Below are positions 18,827 to 28,747 of a stretch of DNA of 64,000 nt, piece by piece. The notes under the pieces are model-generated. The model ran no database searches. It was given only the letters and a program-made list of their open reading frames with translations, and was not told the DNA's origin. Origin of the DNA: Methylobacter sp. (lineage in GTDB: Bacteria > Pseudomonadota > Gammaproteobacteria > Methylococcales > Methylomonadaceae). The position numbers and the translations under genes were made by a program. The stretch spans positions 1-64,000 of the forward strand of contig NZ_SCTW01000143.1 in NCBI RefSeq assembly GCF_004322395.1, read 5' to 3'. Numbering within the stretch: the first letter of the stretch is position 1; the number at the start of each line of letters is the position of its first letter.

Positions 18827-18840
18827 TTTCGACGTTAGGC
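18784..18840 (+). other. attC-like integron recombination site
   Basis: 57 bp. The left end ACATAAC is one base off the R'' consensus RYYYAAC; the right end GTTAGGC fits R' GTTRRRY. Between them AGCCGACGCC and GGCGACGACTGATT form the imperfect L''/L' stem. The order (TAACAAT...GCCGACGC...GCTGATT...CGTTAGGC) resembles known gene-cassette attC sites. The channel gene ends inside it, as expected for a cassette. GTTATGC at 18005-18011 could be the left cassette boundary. No integrase gene is in the window. Confidence 0.6.
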
Positions 18841-18934
18841 TTAAGGTAAGCGCAAACCACATCTAAATTTAACCAAATGGAAAAAATAATGGTTCCAAAA
18901 TTTAATTTGTCTATTTTTGCAGTTTTCATCAGCC

Positions 18935-20398
18935 TCAGAAGGTGAGCGATAATTGCAAGCTGAATATGTTTACGTTACTACTGTAACTTCCTTTGACAGT
19001 GTCCCTCAGTGCAGCGATGGAAGTATCGGTAGTTTTGTTCAGGATGGCATCATCCACGAAGATATGAGTGTAACCTATATCCATACTGCTGGTCGGCGTG
19101 AACTTATAATTCGCGCCTACCGAAAGCCAGATACGGTCATTGTCAGGGTTGCGCGGTGTTAGGAATTGCGAGGAACCTGGATGCTTATCATAGGCCAAGC
19201 CAGTGCGCAATTTAAGGGCATCATTATAGTGATAACTCGCACCCAGTGAGGCGCGGATGGTGTTATCCCAGTTTTGAGGGACGCTGCTCAAACTTTGGCC
19301 TGCTAATGCTCCAGAGGTGCGCATTACCGTCAGGTCCTTAAATTTGCTCCAGTGCATCCATGTGAGATCAGCCATTACATCAAACTGGTCGTTGATTCGA
19401 TGGAAGACGGAGGCAGAGGCACTATCAGGCATGGTTAACTTAGCCTCTACGGAGCTGTTAGCAAATCCGGCCGTGAGAGCAGGCGATAGAGTGAAAGCCG
19501 CAGGTATGTTGTTGAAATCCGCATGGCCTTTCAGTACTAGATTTACTTGCGAGCGATAAGCTAGTGACAGTCGGGTAGCCTGGGTAATCTGAAAAATCGC
19601 CCCTGCGTTCCAGCCATAGCCCCAGTCATCGCCTTTCACACGTGCCAAGCCGTCATTATTTTGGGAGGTCGCGCCTATACCGCAACCTCTCAGTGCATTT
19701 GCACAAATAGTGCCGAAATCAACCGCATTGGTTTGTTCTGCATCCGCGTACATAGCCGAGAATCCCAGGCCTAGGGAAATCTTATCGCTGGCCTTGAAGG
19801 CAATAGAGGGATTTATGTTGATTGTTTTGAGTTCTGAGTTCAAGGCTTGGTATCGTCCTACCCATCCATTGTCATAATTAGTTTTGATGCCGAATGGAGC
19901 ATTAATGCCAACGCCGAACTTCACATTGTTATTGAGCGCCTTGGCAAAATAAATATTCGGTATGAACTCCCAGTCTCCTGCATCGCTACCGTTGCTTCCT
20001 GAAGTGGCTAAGCCACTGGAGCTGTGTGAGCCGCTATTGCTAAACTTCGCTGAAGGACGGATCGCATGTCCCGCCATCACCAACTGGTTGTCAGGTAGAT
20101 AGGTCATGCCTGCAGGATTAAAGAAGATGCTGCCGGCATCCTCCGCGCTGGCTCCACCTCCTGCAAAGGCGTTACCCATTCCGCTGGCGCTATGTTCAAA
20201 CAGCGCAAACCCGCCGGCGGATGCTTTAGCGGGGGCTCCTATCAGCAAGGCAGTTGTGATGGTGCAACCAATATACTTATTTATGCGTCCCCCTTCCCCC
20301 TTGATGTAATGAGTAGGTTTTGTTGATAATTTGTCTAAAAAAATTAATCTATATTTTTCACTATATAACTTAAGTACATGTTGTTTAAGGTATTTCAT
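18935..20398 (-). CDS. fadL: FadL-family outer membrane long-chain fatty acid/hydrophobe transporter
   Basis: Beta-barrel protein ending in a terminal Phe (LQLSLTF). The mature N-terminus GGFALFEHSASGMGNAFAGG is the conserved FadL hatch region. GSIFFNPAGMTYL, FGVGINAPFG and the late DIGYTHIFVDDA strand are family blocks. The first in-frame ATG (20398) gives an atypical 34-residue leader before the signal peptide core NKYIGCTITTALLIGAPAKASA. A ggggaaggggga stretch ends about 5 nt before an ATA codon at IleAsnLysTyr, where a Met would be expected, so the native ATG may have mutated to ATA. Confidence 0.9.
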   Translation of the reverse strand: MKYLKQHVLKLYSEKYRLIFLDKLSTKPTHYIKGEGGRINKYIGCTITTALLIGAPAKASAGGFALFEHSASGMGNAFAGGGASAEDAGSIFFNPAGMTYLPDNQLVMAGHAIRPSAKFSNSGSHSSSGLATSGSNGSDAGDWEFIPNIYFAKALNNNVKFGVGINAPFGIKTNYDNGWVGRYQALNSELKTININPSIAFKASDKISLGLGFSAMYADAEQTNAVDFGTICANALRGCGIGATSQNNDGLARVKGDDWGYGWNAGAIFQITQATRLSLAYRSQVNLVLKGHADFNNIPAAFTLSPALTAGFANSSVEAKLTMPDSASASVFHRINDQFDVMADLTWMHWSKFKDLTVMRTSGALAGQSLSSVPQNWDNTIRASLGASYHYNDALKLRTGLAYDKHPGSSQFLTPRNPDNDRIWLSVGANYKFTPTSSMDIGYTHIFVDDAILNKTTDTSIAALRDTVKGSYSSNVNIFSLQLSLTF

Positions 20399-20508
20399 CG
20401 TAAATTACCGTTATTTACAAGCCAAGGGTGACTTTTCATCATCCGGATGTCACCAGGTCTCCCTTATGTATATTTGCGACAGAATTCTCCTAACACTTAA
20501 TCAGGTTT

Positions 20509-22938
20509 TTACCGTATGGGTAGAGTGAAATAAAAAGTGCTACCTTTTTTAGGTTTACTGTTGAAATACAAAGTGCCTTCATGGGCTTCGATAAGAGAGC
20601 GGCTGATGGACAGTCCCATGCCCATACCTTCTGCCTTGGTGGTGTAAAAAGGCATCAATATTTTTTTTTGTTGTTCTTCATCAAGTCCCAATCCATTGTC
20701 TTTCACGCTGACCTGTATGTTATTATTTTGAGCCAATTGGCTACGGATGATTATGTGGCGTTGCTGAGTTGCGGGTAAGTCTTTTAAAACATCAATGCTG
20801 TTTCGGGTCAGGTTTATAATGATCTGTTCAATCTGTATTTGGTCTACAAAGATCTTCGGCAGGTTGTTTTCCAGATCAAGTGTTAGCCTTATATTGTTTT
20901 GTTTAAGTTCAGCAATACACAGGTCGACAGCATTGCGAATCAAAGCATTAATATCAACAGTGGAACGATGTTTTGCATGAGATTTGACAAATTCCCTCAT
21001 GCGATGAATGATCCGACCCGCCCTTAACGCCTGTTGCTGGGTTTTGTATAAGGTCTCGGTGAGCTTTACCAGATCAGGATCTTCAGTTTTGATCAGGTTT
21101 AAACTGGCTTGCGTATAGCTGGCAATCGCTGACAGAGGCTGGTTGACTTCATGTGCAATGCCGGACGCCATTTCACCCATCAACCCCAGGCGAGTGACAT
21201 GGGCGAGTTCATTGAGATGTTCCTTGTCTTGTTGTTCCTGGTATTTGCGTAAACTCACGTCGCGGACTATATAGGTAAAATAGTGCGCAGTACCGATTAC
21301 AAACTCCGCTGTGGACAGTTCCAGAGGCACCACAAAACCGTTTTTGTGCAGACCTTCAATCTCTTGAATTTGGCCAACACGTTCTGCGGCATGAAGCGAG
21401 CTGGAACTTGGCGATGATGGCATGAGTTTATTAATATTGCCGCCAATAAGCTCTTCCGGTTTATAGCCGAAAATAGTTTCTACTGCAGCATTCGCGGATA
21501 CGATGATGCCGGACGTGCCAAAAGTAATAATGCCTTCCACTGACGCATTAAAAATAGAGTTAAGTTTTTCTTCGATTTGTTTACGCTCAGTAATGTCGTA
21601 CAGTATCACCAAATAAACACCCGTGAGATTGCGATAAATCGTGGCGGCAGAAACTAACACGGTTTTAATGCTATTGTCCTTGCAACGAATAGCCGCTTCT
21701 AAAGGCGCCAAGTCAGACTGTCCCTGTTCGGCTTGTTCCTGTGTCAGGGGACAGGCAGCCTCAACCCAGTGCCGATAATCTGGATCAGGATAGGCTTTCA
21801 GATACCAGTCCGCCAGAGTTGGAATATCCTCTATGCTGTAACCGAAAGTCTGCACGAATGCCGGATTCAGGAAGATGATCTTTAATTGCTCATCAGTCAA
21901 GGCCATTGGTATGGGGGAAATGTCAATAACCAAACGGAATTTTGCCTCACTGGCTTTTAGCTCATCTTCCACCTGCTTGCGCTGACTGATGTCCCGAACG
22001 ATAACAATACCGCCCACAATCTTTCCTATTCCATCACGGGATGGTGCGCAGATCATGTCTATCCATATGCCTGCATCGCTGGAAGTTGGGCAATATTGCC
22101 CTTCGTAAAAGACCGTTTCGCCTTCCAGAGCATTTTTAGCGGCCGAAAGGATGGACTGATCCTTGAATTTTTTCATATCCGAACCGACGATGCCGTCAAC
22201 TGAATTGTGCAGAATATCGGCGAAACGTTCGTTGCAATAAGTAATGACGAGATTCGTGTCGTAATGAAAAATGCCAACTGGCGAATGCTTCAGCAGCAAA
22301 CGATAGCGTTCCTCATTAGTTCGCAGTATTTCCTCGCGAGCAACGGCTTCGAGGCGTAAAACAATGTTCTCAGTGATGCTCCTGTTAATATGCAGTAAGC
22401 TGATGACCATAAAGCTTAGGTACAACATACCTGCCATGCTCATTGCCAAAGACAAGCTATCACCTGCGATAAACAAACGAGTCACGATTGGCAGGAGGGA
22501 TGTCATGGAAAATGTAATTGCACTGATCAGATCAGCCGAAAATGCAACCACGCCGCCAGCTGACAGACCGGCCAGCATAAAAATCAGGAACATCTGATGA
22601 GGCGGATCATTGGGAGGGAACATCAGAAAACCGGCCGCCCCCCATACCACACCGACAGCTAGAACGCCAAGACGAAACCGTACCAACCACACATGAGTAG
22701 CGGTATCGCCATCCAGCGGGGAGCCTTGGTAAGCTTTAACAAGAATCGCCCGTAAAAACGCGACCATCCCGACGAGGGAAAGCCATGCAAGAACCACTGA
22801 AGACGCTATCACTTCGCGCTGCAGATAGGCAAGGATAACTGCGAGTAGTGTGCTGGTAACCAGTGACCGATTGCTCGCAGAAAACAGCTGTCGCAGCTGT
22901 GCTGCTTGTACTGCTGTCTTTTTGTTCGAGTTGTTCAT
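20509..22938 (-). CDS. Membrane-anchored PAS sensor histidine kinase
   Basis: 809 residues. The N-terminal ~190 residues contain about six hydrophobic segments (for example LVTSTLLAVILAYL, GVLAVGVVWGAAGFLMF, MFLIFMLAGLSAGGVVAF). Three PAS domains follow (YRLLLKHSPVGIF, FRLVIDISPIPMALT, LNSIFNASVEGIITF). HisKA contains SGIAHEVNQPLSAIASY (His near 593) and the catalytic domain ends the protein (GLGLDEEQQ, GMGMGLSISRSLIEAH). The HEVNQPL form is typical of FixL/DctB-like kinases. No response regulator is adjacent, so the partner lies elsewhere. Confidence 0.93.
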   Translation of the reverse strand: MNNSNKKTAVQAAQLRQLFSASNRSLVTSTLLAVILAYLQREVIASSVVLAWLSLVGMVAFLRAILVKAYQGSPLDGDTATHVWLVRFRLGVLAVGVVWGAAGFLMFPPNDPPHQMFLIFMLAGLSAGGVVAFSADLISAITFSMTSLLPIVTRLFIAGDSLSLAMSMAGMLYLSFMVISLLHINRSITENIVLRLEAVAREEILRTNEERYRLLLKHSPVGIFHYDTNLVITYCNERFADILHNSVDGIVGSDMKKFKDQSILSAAKNALEGETVFYEGQYCPTSSDAGIWIDMICAPSRDGIGKIVGGIVIVRDISQRKQVEDELKASEAKFRLVIDISPIPMALTDEQLKIIFLNPAFVQTFGYSIEDIPTLADWYLKAYPDPDYRHWVEAACPLTQEQAEQGQSDLAPLEAAIRCKDNSIKTVLVSAATIYRNLTGVYLVILYDITERKQIEEKLNSIFNASVEGIITFGTSGIIVSANAAVETIFGYKPEELIGGNINKLMPSSPSSSSLHAAERVGQIQEIEGLHKNGFVVPLELSTAEFVIGTAHYFTYIVRDVSLRKYQEQQDKEHLNELAHVTRLGLMGEMASGIAHEVNQPLSAIASYTQASLNLIKTEDPDLVKLTETLYKTQQQALRAGRIIHRMREFVKSHAKHRSTVDINALIRNAVDLCIAELKQNNIRLTLDLENNLPKIFVDQIQIEQIIINLTRNSIDVLKDLPATQQRHIIIRSQLAQNNNIQVSVKDNGLGLDEEQQKKILMPFYTTKAEGMGMGLSISRSLIEAHEGTLYFNSKPKKGSTFYFTLPIR

Positions 22939-23142
22939 ATCACTTCTGATTGAATCGTCAGAAACCCTCTAAAGACTAAAATGGGTTTGAGTGAGCATAC
23001 GTCTAAGACGTCGGGATTGTGCACTAAGTTGAGCACTGGATCAGTAAATGATAAAGAATGAGCGTCGGTTTTATCATAAAATTTCATGTTGCTCCACGTC
23101 AAAGTACCAGTTGTCTAATAAGTTATTATCTAACTCTTTATA

Positions 23143-24352
23143 TAGACTATTAATCAGTCATGATGAAGCGCAAGGATAAAGCCGAGCCAGCTTCCGTCGT
23201 GCTTTCTGAGTAGTAAACCGCCAATTGATGGGTGTCGCCTTCACATTACGCTCACGGACATTGGCTTCAACTTCACAACGCAGAGTCTCTTTGTCCGGAA
23301 TGCGTTGCGACAAACAGCTGTTCGATAATACCGCCAGCTCGATTTCCGCACTATTCAGCCAGCTGCCTGCCATGCTTGGGGGTATAGTGGAACTCCAGCC
23401 TCCGCGCCAAGTTGCGTGCTTGCTCGGCGGGGAAAGCCTGATACAAGGACGCCACTTTATGCGTATTGAGGTTGTCGAGCACCACACGGATCACTGACGC
23501 AGCGGGATACAGATCGGCAATCTGTTTCATGCTTTGGGCAAACTCGACTTTAGTGCGCCTATCGGTAATCTCCACGTGGCGGAATCCCTGTTTGGGCTCG
23601 CAAATCATCATTAACTCGCATACGCTTTGCGTTCGTATTCGGTGTCATAGCGGGCCGGTGCACCCGGTTCGACCGGTATCGGTTCTTGCACTTCAGCGAT
23701 GAGCTGCTTGGGACTTTCATCGAAACACACGACCGGACGCGTCGGATCGTAAGGCTCTTCATAAAGGTCAAGGACGTCTTCCATGGCCGCCACGAACTCG
23801 GCACTGACTTCCGGAATGCACCATTCCTGCTTCTGCCAGGGTTTTAGAGTGTTTTTTTAAAAGCCGGCGGATCAGCTCATAGCTGCACGAGGCGGCATAG
23901 CCCAGCTCCACCACTTTGTCTGATAACAGTCTCAAGGTCCAGTGCGAGTGTCCTTCCGGCGCATCGCTGCAGGCGATGGCGATCAGATGGGCGGCTTGCT
24001 TATCCGTTAATTTGGGCGCTTGACCCGGACGAGGTCGGTCTTTCAGGGCCGCTTCAGGCCCCTCTTCCACACACCGTTGCCGGGTTTTTGCCACCCTGGA
24101 CGGAGAGACGTCCAACGCCTGGATAATGTCTTTATCCTGAACACCGGCGGCGGCTTTTAATAGAATGCGAGCTCGCGTTTGCCTGCGAGCGGCACTTTTA
24201 CCTTTATGAATTAAGGCTTCCAACTGAAGCGTTTCTTCGTCGGTCAAATTGACTTTATATTTAATGGCCGGCATGACTCAACCTCGCTACGCTAAAGCTA
24301 ATAGTCATACCATAAATTATCGCTTTGCTTCAACATGACTGACTATTAGGTA
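23143..24352. mobile_element. IS630-like insertion sequence (inactive)
   Basis: About 1.2 kb with imperfect terminal inverted repeats: CTATTAATCAGTCATGATG near 23147 on the left, and the inverse complement CTAATAGTCAGTCATGTTG read from 24349 on the right. TA dinucleotides at 23143 and 24351 fit the TA target of the IS630/Tc1-mariner group. The single transposase frame is broken in three places. Confidence 0.85.
23158..24274 (-). pseudogene. IS630-family transposase, three frameshifts
   Basis: The N-terminal helix-turn-helix part (MPAIKYKVNLTDEETLQLEA, ALDVSPSRVAKTRQRCVEEG) is intact. The frame is lost at an A7 run near 23857. It resumes with LKPWQKQEWCIP and DVLDLYEEPYDPTRPVVCFDE (DDE Asp). 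It is lost again near 23627, and a third time near 23369, where a GGCA duplication breaks YTPKHGSWLNSAEIEL, the motif carrying the last catalytic Glu. No full-length enzyme can be made. Confidence 0.92.
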
Positions 24353-24739
24353 TTTTTAAGCAAAATAATATCTTAGCAATGATAAGCAGATCAACCTGCT
24401 ATGTTTAAAGTCCATGCTGATTTAGAATAGCAGTTGGATTACTTTCTACTTGAAAAAACATTCCCGGTCAAAGACATATTTTTTTCAAAAAATGGCAGCG
24501 TGTTTATTTCAGTTCAAAGTGAAATTGAGCCATCCTTTCCTGATCGTCCGGTTTTGGCCGAAAATACCCATGCATTATCAAGTCAAAAATTGCTAATCAA
24601 TCTCCCCTCTCATGTATTAACAGTATGTATTTCGAACTGAATACACAATATGTAATGTTACCTATAATACTAACTTGAAAAATAGGCTGTTTTTATATAT
24701 TCATAAGGTTTACAGACCTTTCACTAACTGTCCGGTTTT
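24353..24739. other. Spacer between two insertion sequences
   Basis: About 390 bp with no convincing gene. CGTCCGGTTTTGGCC at 24547 resembles the sequences flanking the next IS on both sides (TCCGGTTTTAGCC at 24731, GCCGGTTTTGGCC at 26377), so this may be related target DNA. Confidence 0.4.
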
Positions 24740-24741
24740 AG

Positions 24742-26377
24742 CCCAGACTGTGTCAAAACGCAGAAAGAAATTCCGTCGTTTTCAGCATCCCGCTTTTTTA
24801 AAGCGTGTTCGTGATAATTCCTGATCGGTCTCCTCAAATGGGGTGAATTCCGAAATTAATTATCAGTGTGATGTAAGGGGTTTTATGCTCTTATTGCCTC
24901 CATCATGGCAGCGGTCCCCATTATATTCATGACTCGTTTCATATTATACGCCAGCACATGCAGGCTCATTTCCGTGCTGACATTTTTCAATTGCCTGGTC
25001 AGGAAATGGGTTGCGCCCATCCAGGCTTTGAGCGCAACAAAGGGATGCTCAACCGTCTGACGGCGTATTCTCATGCTATCTGGAGCGTTATCCAAACGAG
25101 TTTGCATGGCCTCAAGAACGTCTTCATGTTCCCATCGACTAACACGTCGATAGGGGCTTGGCGTGCACTTGGTCTTGATCTGGCATTGTTGGCAATGTGA
25201 ACTATAGTAGCGACTCAATTTTAACCCGTGTTCAACCCTGGCAAATCGCCAAATCAGACGCTGTCCCGCAGGGCATACATATTCGTTGGTGTTGGTATCG
25301 TAAATAAAATCGGCCTTATCAAATCTTCCAGCCGCCTTGGCTCCAGAGGTTTTGCATTTGGGAACCAAGGCGGTGATACCGGCTTCATGGCAGGCGAGAA
25401 TTTCTTCGCTCTTGAAATAACCCCGATCGGCAATAACCGTGAGATCTTGAACAGCCATTGCCGTGCGTGCCCGCTTAGCCATCGAAGTCAGCTGATCTCG
25501 GTCAATACCGACTTTGGTTACCTCGTGGGCGACAATCAAGTGATGCTTCGTATCGACTGCGGTCTGAACATTGTAGCCCACAATACCTGTGCCACGAGTT
25601 TTCATCGAACGGGCATCCGGATCAGTCAGGGAAATTTATTTTTCGGGTGTCTTATTGAGCTGGACTTCGATGTCCTTAAGGGCTTTCATCTGCTCTTTTA
25701 GGGCGGCAATCTTATCTTGCAGGCGTTCGGACTTGGCCTTAGCGACAGTGGGCTCTTGCCGGTCGGCTGTGTCGAGAGCGGTGAGATACCGATTGATGCT
25801 CGACTCGATTTCTTCCATCCGCCGCTGCAACTTGGCGCTAGTGAAATTTCGATCTCGATTATTGACTGCCTTGAATTTGCTGCCATCGATGGCAACTAAA
25901 GCTTCTGAGAATAAACCCAGTTGTTGACACAGCACGATAAACTGACGGCAAACGCTTCGAATCGCTTTACCGTTGTCTTTACGGAAGTTGGCGATGGTCT
26001 TGAAGTCAGGTGTCAACCGGCCAACAAGCCACATCAGTTCGACATTTCGTTGCGTCTCTTTCTCAAGTCTCCGGCTGGATTGGATGCGGTTCAGGTAACC
26101 GTAGATGTAAATTTTCAGGAGAATGGCGGGATGATAAGCGGGTCTTCCGGTGACCGCAGGTTCTACACCTTCAAATCCTAACTGGCCTAAATCAAGTTCA
26201 TCAACAAACACATCAACAATACGCACGGGATTGGTATCACTGATATAGTCGTCAATGCTTTCCGGCAATAGCGTGGTTTGTGTACGGCATTCGCCTTCAA
26301 TGAATCGTTTCATCCGCTGGCTCCATCAATATATTGGCGGCTATTATATCAAACACCACGTTTTGACACAGTCTGGG
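24742..26377. mobile_element. IS1182-family insertion sequence (inactive)
   Basis: 1636 bp bounded by perfect 19-bp inverted repeats CCCAGACTGTGTCAAAACG (24742-24760) and its complement (26359-26377). The octamer CCGGTTTT occurs at 24732-24739 and 26378-26385 and may be part of the target duplication, allowing for 2 extra bases on the left. It carries one transposase gene. Confidence 0.9.
24883..26313 (-). pseudogene. IS1182-family transposase with one in-frame nonsense codon
   Basis: A single frame of 476 codons, interrupted only by TAA at 25636-25638. The N-terminal part (MKRFIEGECRTQTTLLPESI, PAYHPAILLKIYIYGYLNRI, LVAIDGSKFKAVNNRDRNF) and the C-terminal part (IVGYNVQTAVDTKHHLIVAH, TVIADRGYFKSEEI, RRQTVEHPFVALKAWMG) both carry the DDE motifs. 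The stop falls where the family has QISLTDPDARSM, so CAA to TAA is the likely change. Otherwise the gene looks fresh. Confidence 0.93.
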
Positions 26378-26570
26378 CCGGTTTTGGCCTTTCACCCCCG
26401 TTCCAATTTCACCTAATTCTTAGCTGTGAACTCAACCCAAATAAAGCAAAGGCTAACCTGGCACAGCCCGAAAAGCTGAAGAATGAAACCGTAGTTATAA
26501 CCGCGCTCCACATTGACCTCATTAAAGTGCCGTATGCGTGATGTCAAGACCAGATCCCATCTTCCTCAGC

Positions 26571-26660
26571 GCAATCGCGCTATGTCGGTAGTGAGCGATC
26601 TCTCCCTCTCCCGAAGGGAAAGGGAACTAACGGCGTTAACTTTTCGTATAGCGCGATTGC
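26571..26660. repeat. MITE-like inverted repeat
   Basis: GCAATCGCGCTAT (26571-26583) and its exact complement (26648-26660) enclose 64 bp containing a short CCCTCTCCC/GGGAAAGGG dyad. It is non-coding. The rest of the 26378-26861 gap shows no gene I can support. Confidence 0.7.
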
Positions 26661-26861
26661 CCTGCTATCTTCCTCGAAGCACTTGGATTCTGAGCGCAAA
26701 TAGTGTTTGGCGTGTCAAAAGGTTTGGTTTATCCTTTGAATCTTCAAAGGGCGAATGATACGGGACGCGGCCTGATTAGCTCTGCCTGGGCAACACTCAT
26801 GCAACACTGCTTTTTTGAGATTTCAACGGCGAGGTCACATGAGCAAAAATTGTATCCCTAC

Positions 26862-27713
26862 ATGAATCGCACCGTTATTGCCGGCGTTTCAGGCATTCGC
26901 CGGTTTGCACTGGTGATGGTTCTTTCTATCGAGGCTTGCGCTATGGCCCATGCGAATCATCCGGTATCCGATCTGGAAGACAGTGTCTGCGGTATCGTGC
27001 GTGAACCGTTGGCTTTTTGGCAATTCCGGCAGGTCGCCGGTGCGCTCGATGCAAGCCGCATCCGGTCGATACGAAACATCGAGCGGCTGTCGTTTACCAC
27101 CCGCGATGGCCGCGAGCTGGGCGGCTATAAGCTTCGCGCCGACAATCCCCAAGGTTATCTGTTGGTGGCTCAGGGAAATGCCGTGCTGGCTGACCAGATC
27201 ATGGGCGTGCTGACATTCTTCCAAGGTTATGGGCTCGATGTCTACGTGTACGACTACCGCGGCTACGGACTTTCCGAGGGCAAGAGCCGTCTCAAGGCCA
27301 TCGTATCCGATTATCGGGAGATCGTCGCCGCCCTTAATGCCCAAGGCTATGGCCGACGCTATCTCTATGGCATGTCAATGGGCGGCGTTATCCTGACCAA
27401 TGCCATCGGTCCAAGCGAGGAGTATGACGCGCTGGTATTGGACTCGCCCCCTAGTCGGATTTCTGGTCTGGGCTGTCCCGAAAATTACGACCCGGTGCGC
27501 AACCTTCCGCAAGACGGTGCCAAGCTCATGCTTATCATCGGCTTGAAAGATCGGGTGGTGCCGCCGGAAGACATAGAGGAGTTATCTCAGGTCTTGGCAC
27601 AGCGAGGCGGTCGGGTGCTGAAATCTCCCGAGTTCGCCCATCCATTGATGGACCTCGACTCGACGATCCTCCGCCGGCGCTTACAGTCTGTCGCGGATTT
27701 TTTGGTGCGATGA
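26862..27713 (+). CDS. Exported alpha/beta hydrolase
   Basis: Start placed at ATG 26862 (MNRTVIAGVSG), giving a Sec signal peptide (RRFALVMVLSIEACAMAHA); upstream in-frame starts add a non-homologous leader. It shows YDYRGYGLSEGKS, the family block after strand 4, then the nucleophile elbow LYGMSMGGVIL (GxSxG). Late come IIGLKDRVVPPED (acid) and EFAHPLMDLD (His). It is similar to YqiK/BEM46-like serine hydrolases. It overlaps the next gene by ATGA, so the two form an operon. Confidence 0.85.
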   Translation: MNRTVIAGVSGIRRFALVMVLSIEACAMAHANHPVSDLEDSVCGIVREPLAFWQFRQVAGALDASRIRSIRNIERLSFTTRDGRELGGYKLRADNPQGYLLVAQGNAVLADQIMGVLTFFQGYGLDVYVYDYRGYGLSEGKSRLKAIVSDYREIVAALNAQGYGRRYLYGMSMGGVILTNAIGPSEEYDALVLDSPPSRISGLGCPENYDPVRNLPQDGAKLMLIIGLKDRVVPPEDIEELSQVLAQRGGRVLKSPEFAHPLMDLDSTILRRRLQSVADFLVR

Positions 27714-28357
27714 ATCCATTCGCGGCGCTTCTGTTTTGCTTGCTGCTATGCTCCGCCTGTACGGGGTCCACGAAGACGCCTTCTTTTTCAGCTGGTTCCG
27801 CTAGGAATGAGTCTCTTGCCTCGATCTATTTGATCAACCACGGCAAGCACACCGGCTTAGTCGTCAGAAAAGCAGACATCCCCTCAAGACTCTGGCCGGA
27901 AAGTAGGGATTTTCCCGATGCAGATTATCTGGAACTGGGCTGGGGTGACCGGGATTATTATCAGGCGGATGACCCCGGTCTTTGGCTGGCCTTGAAAGCC
28001 GCCTTCTGGTCCACTGCCAGCGTGCTTCATGTGGTTGGAGTCAAAGGTTCCGTCGCAGACCGGTTTGCCGGCTACGAATCCATCCGGCTTGAGCTGGCGC
28101 CAGACGTCTTCGCCAGGCTTGTGGATTACATCCATCAAAGCTTTGCCAGAAACGGAGAAACGAAAGCGAGACCGATCGGGCCAGGGTATGGCCTTAACAG
28201 CCTTTTTTATCCCGCCCGAGGAGAATTTCACATTTACAACACCTGCAATGGCTGGGTGTCACGCGCTCTGGAGGCGGCTGGCTATCCCATGGGCGCTTTC
28301 CGCCCGGTCACGGCGGATCAGTTGATGGCAAAGGCTCGCCAATTTGCCGCGCAATAA
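27710..28357 (+). CDS. DUF2459 lipoprotein (TIGR02117 family)
   Basis: 215 residues. The signal peptide ends in lipobox CSAC (LLLCSACTGS). Family blocks: SIYLINHGKHTGLVV, LELGWGDRDYYQ, and FHIYNTCNGWVSRALEAAGYP, whose Asn-Thr-Cys is a probable catalytic-type Cys. The family was first noted near urease genes and is of unknown function; the Cys-His arrangement suggests a NlpC-like hydrolase fold, which is inference. It is translationally coupled to the preceding hydrolase. Confidence 0.88.
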   Translation: MNPFAALLFCLLLCSACTGSTKTPSFSAGSARNESLASIYLINHGKHTGLVVRKADIPSRLWPESRDFPDADYLELGWGDRDYYQADDPGLWLALKAAFWSTASVLHVVGVKGSVADRFAGYESIRLELAPDVFARLVDYIHQSFARNGETKARPIGPGYGLNSLFYPARGEFHIYNTCNGWVSRALEAAGYPMGAFRPVTADQLMAKARQFAAQ

Positions 28358-28368
28358 TGAGTCACGTA

Positions 28369-28445
28369 GGCCGGGCAAGCTGTTTATGCCCGACATTTAC
28401 ACACATCAAAATGTCGGGCAACGAAAAGATGTTGCCCGATCTACG
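28369..28445. repeat. REP-like palindromic array
   Basis: GCCCGACATT and AATGTCGGGC form a 10-bp-arm hairpin, nested inside a larger imperfect dyad (GTAGGCCGGGCAA ... TTGCCCGATCTAC). It abuts the truncated transposase fragment at 28452. Confidence 0.75.
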
Positions 28446-28451
28446 GGGCTG

Positions 28452-28586
28452 CTTAAGCGTATCGGTCATCCAGCCGTAAGCGGCGATCCGGTCCGTCAGC
28501 GTAAACGAAATGGCTTCGTTACTGGAAACAAAGGTTTGCACTTGTGCCAGCGTTTTTAGTCCTTGAGTATGTAAAGTCACGATCAT
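28452..28586 (-). pseudogene. N-terminal fragment of an integrase-type transposase
   Basis: Reads MIVTLHTQGLKTLAQVQTFV then EAISFTLTDRIAAYGWMTDT, resembling the N-terminus of rve-type transposases that start MxVTLYTQGLKTLEQVRAF. It is cut off where the REP palindrome begins. About 45 codons remain. Confidence 0.65.
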
Positions 28587-28747
28587 GCCTCCATGATCTC
28601 AACTTTCGCGCTTTTAGGCTCATCTCACCTTGGAAATACAGCAGTTCGCTCAGGCTCATGTCTCATTGGACAAGGCTCGGCAGTGAACAAAAACGGATTA
28701 ACCGATAAAATGCCCGGCCCTAATTATTTAGCGACCTTTAATAAAAT

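Noticed and set aside
24434-24640. 68-codon plus-strand frame between the two ISs
   Set aside because: AT-rich, no family resemblance, no ribosome-binding site.
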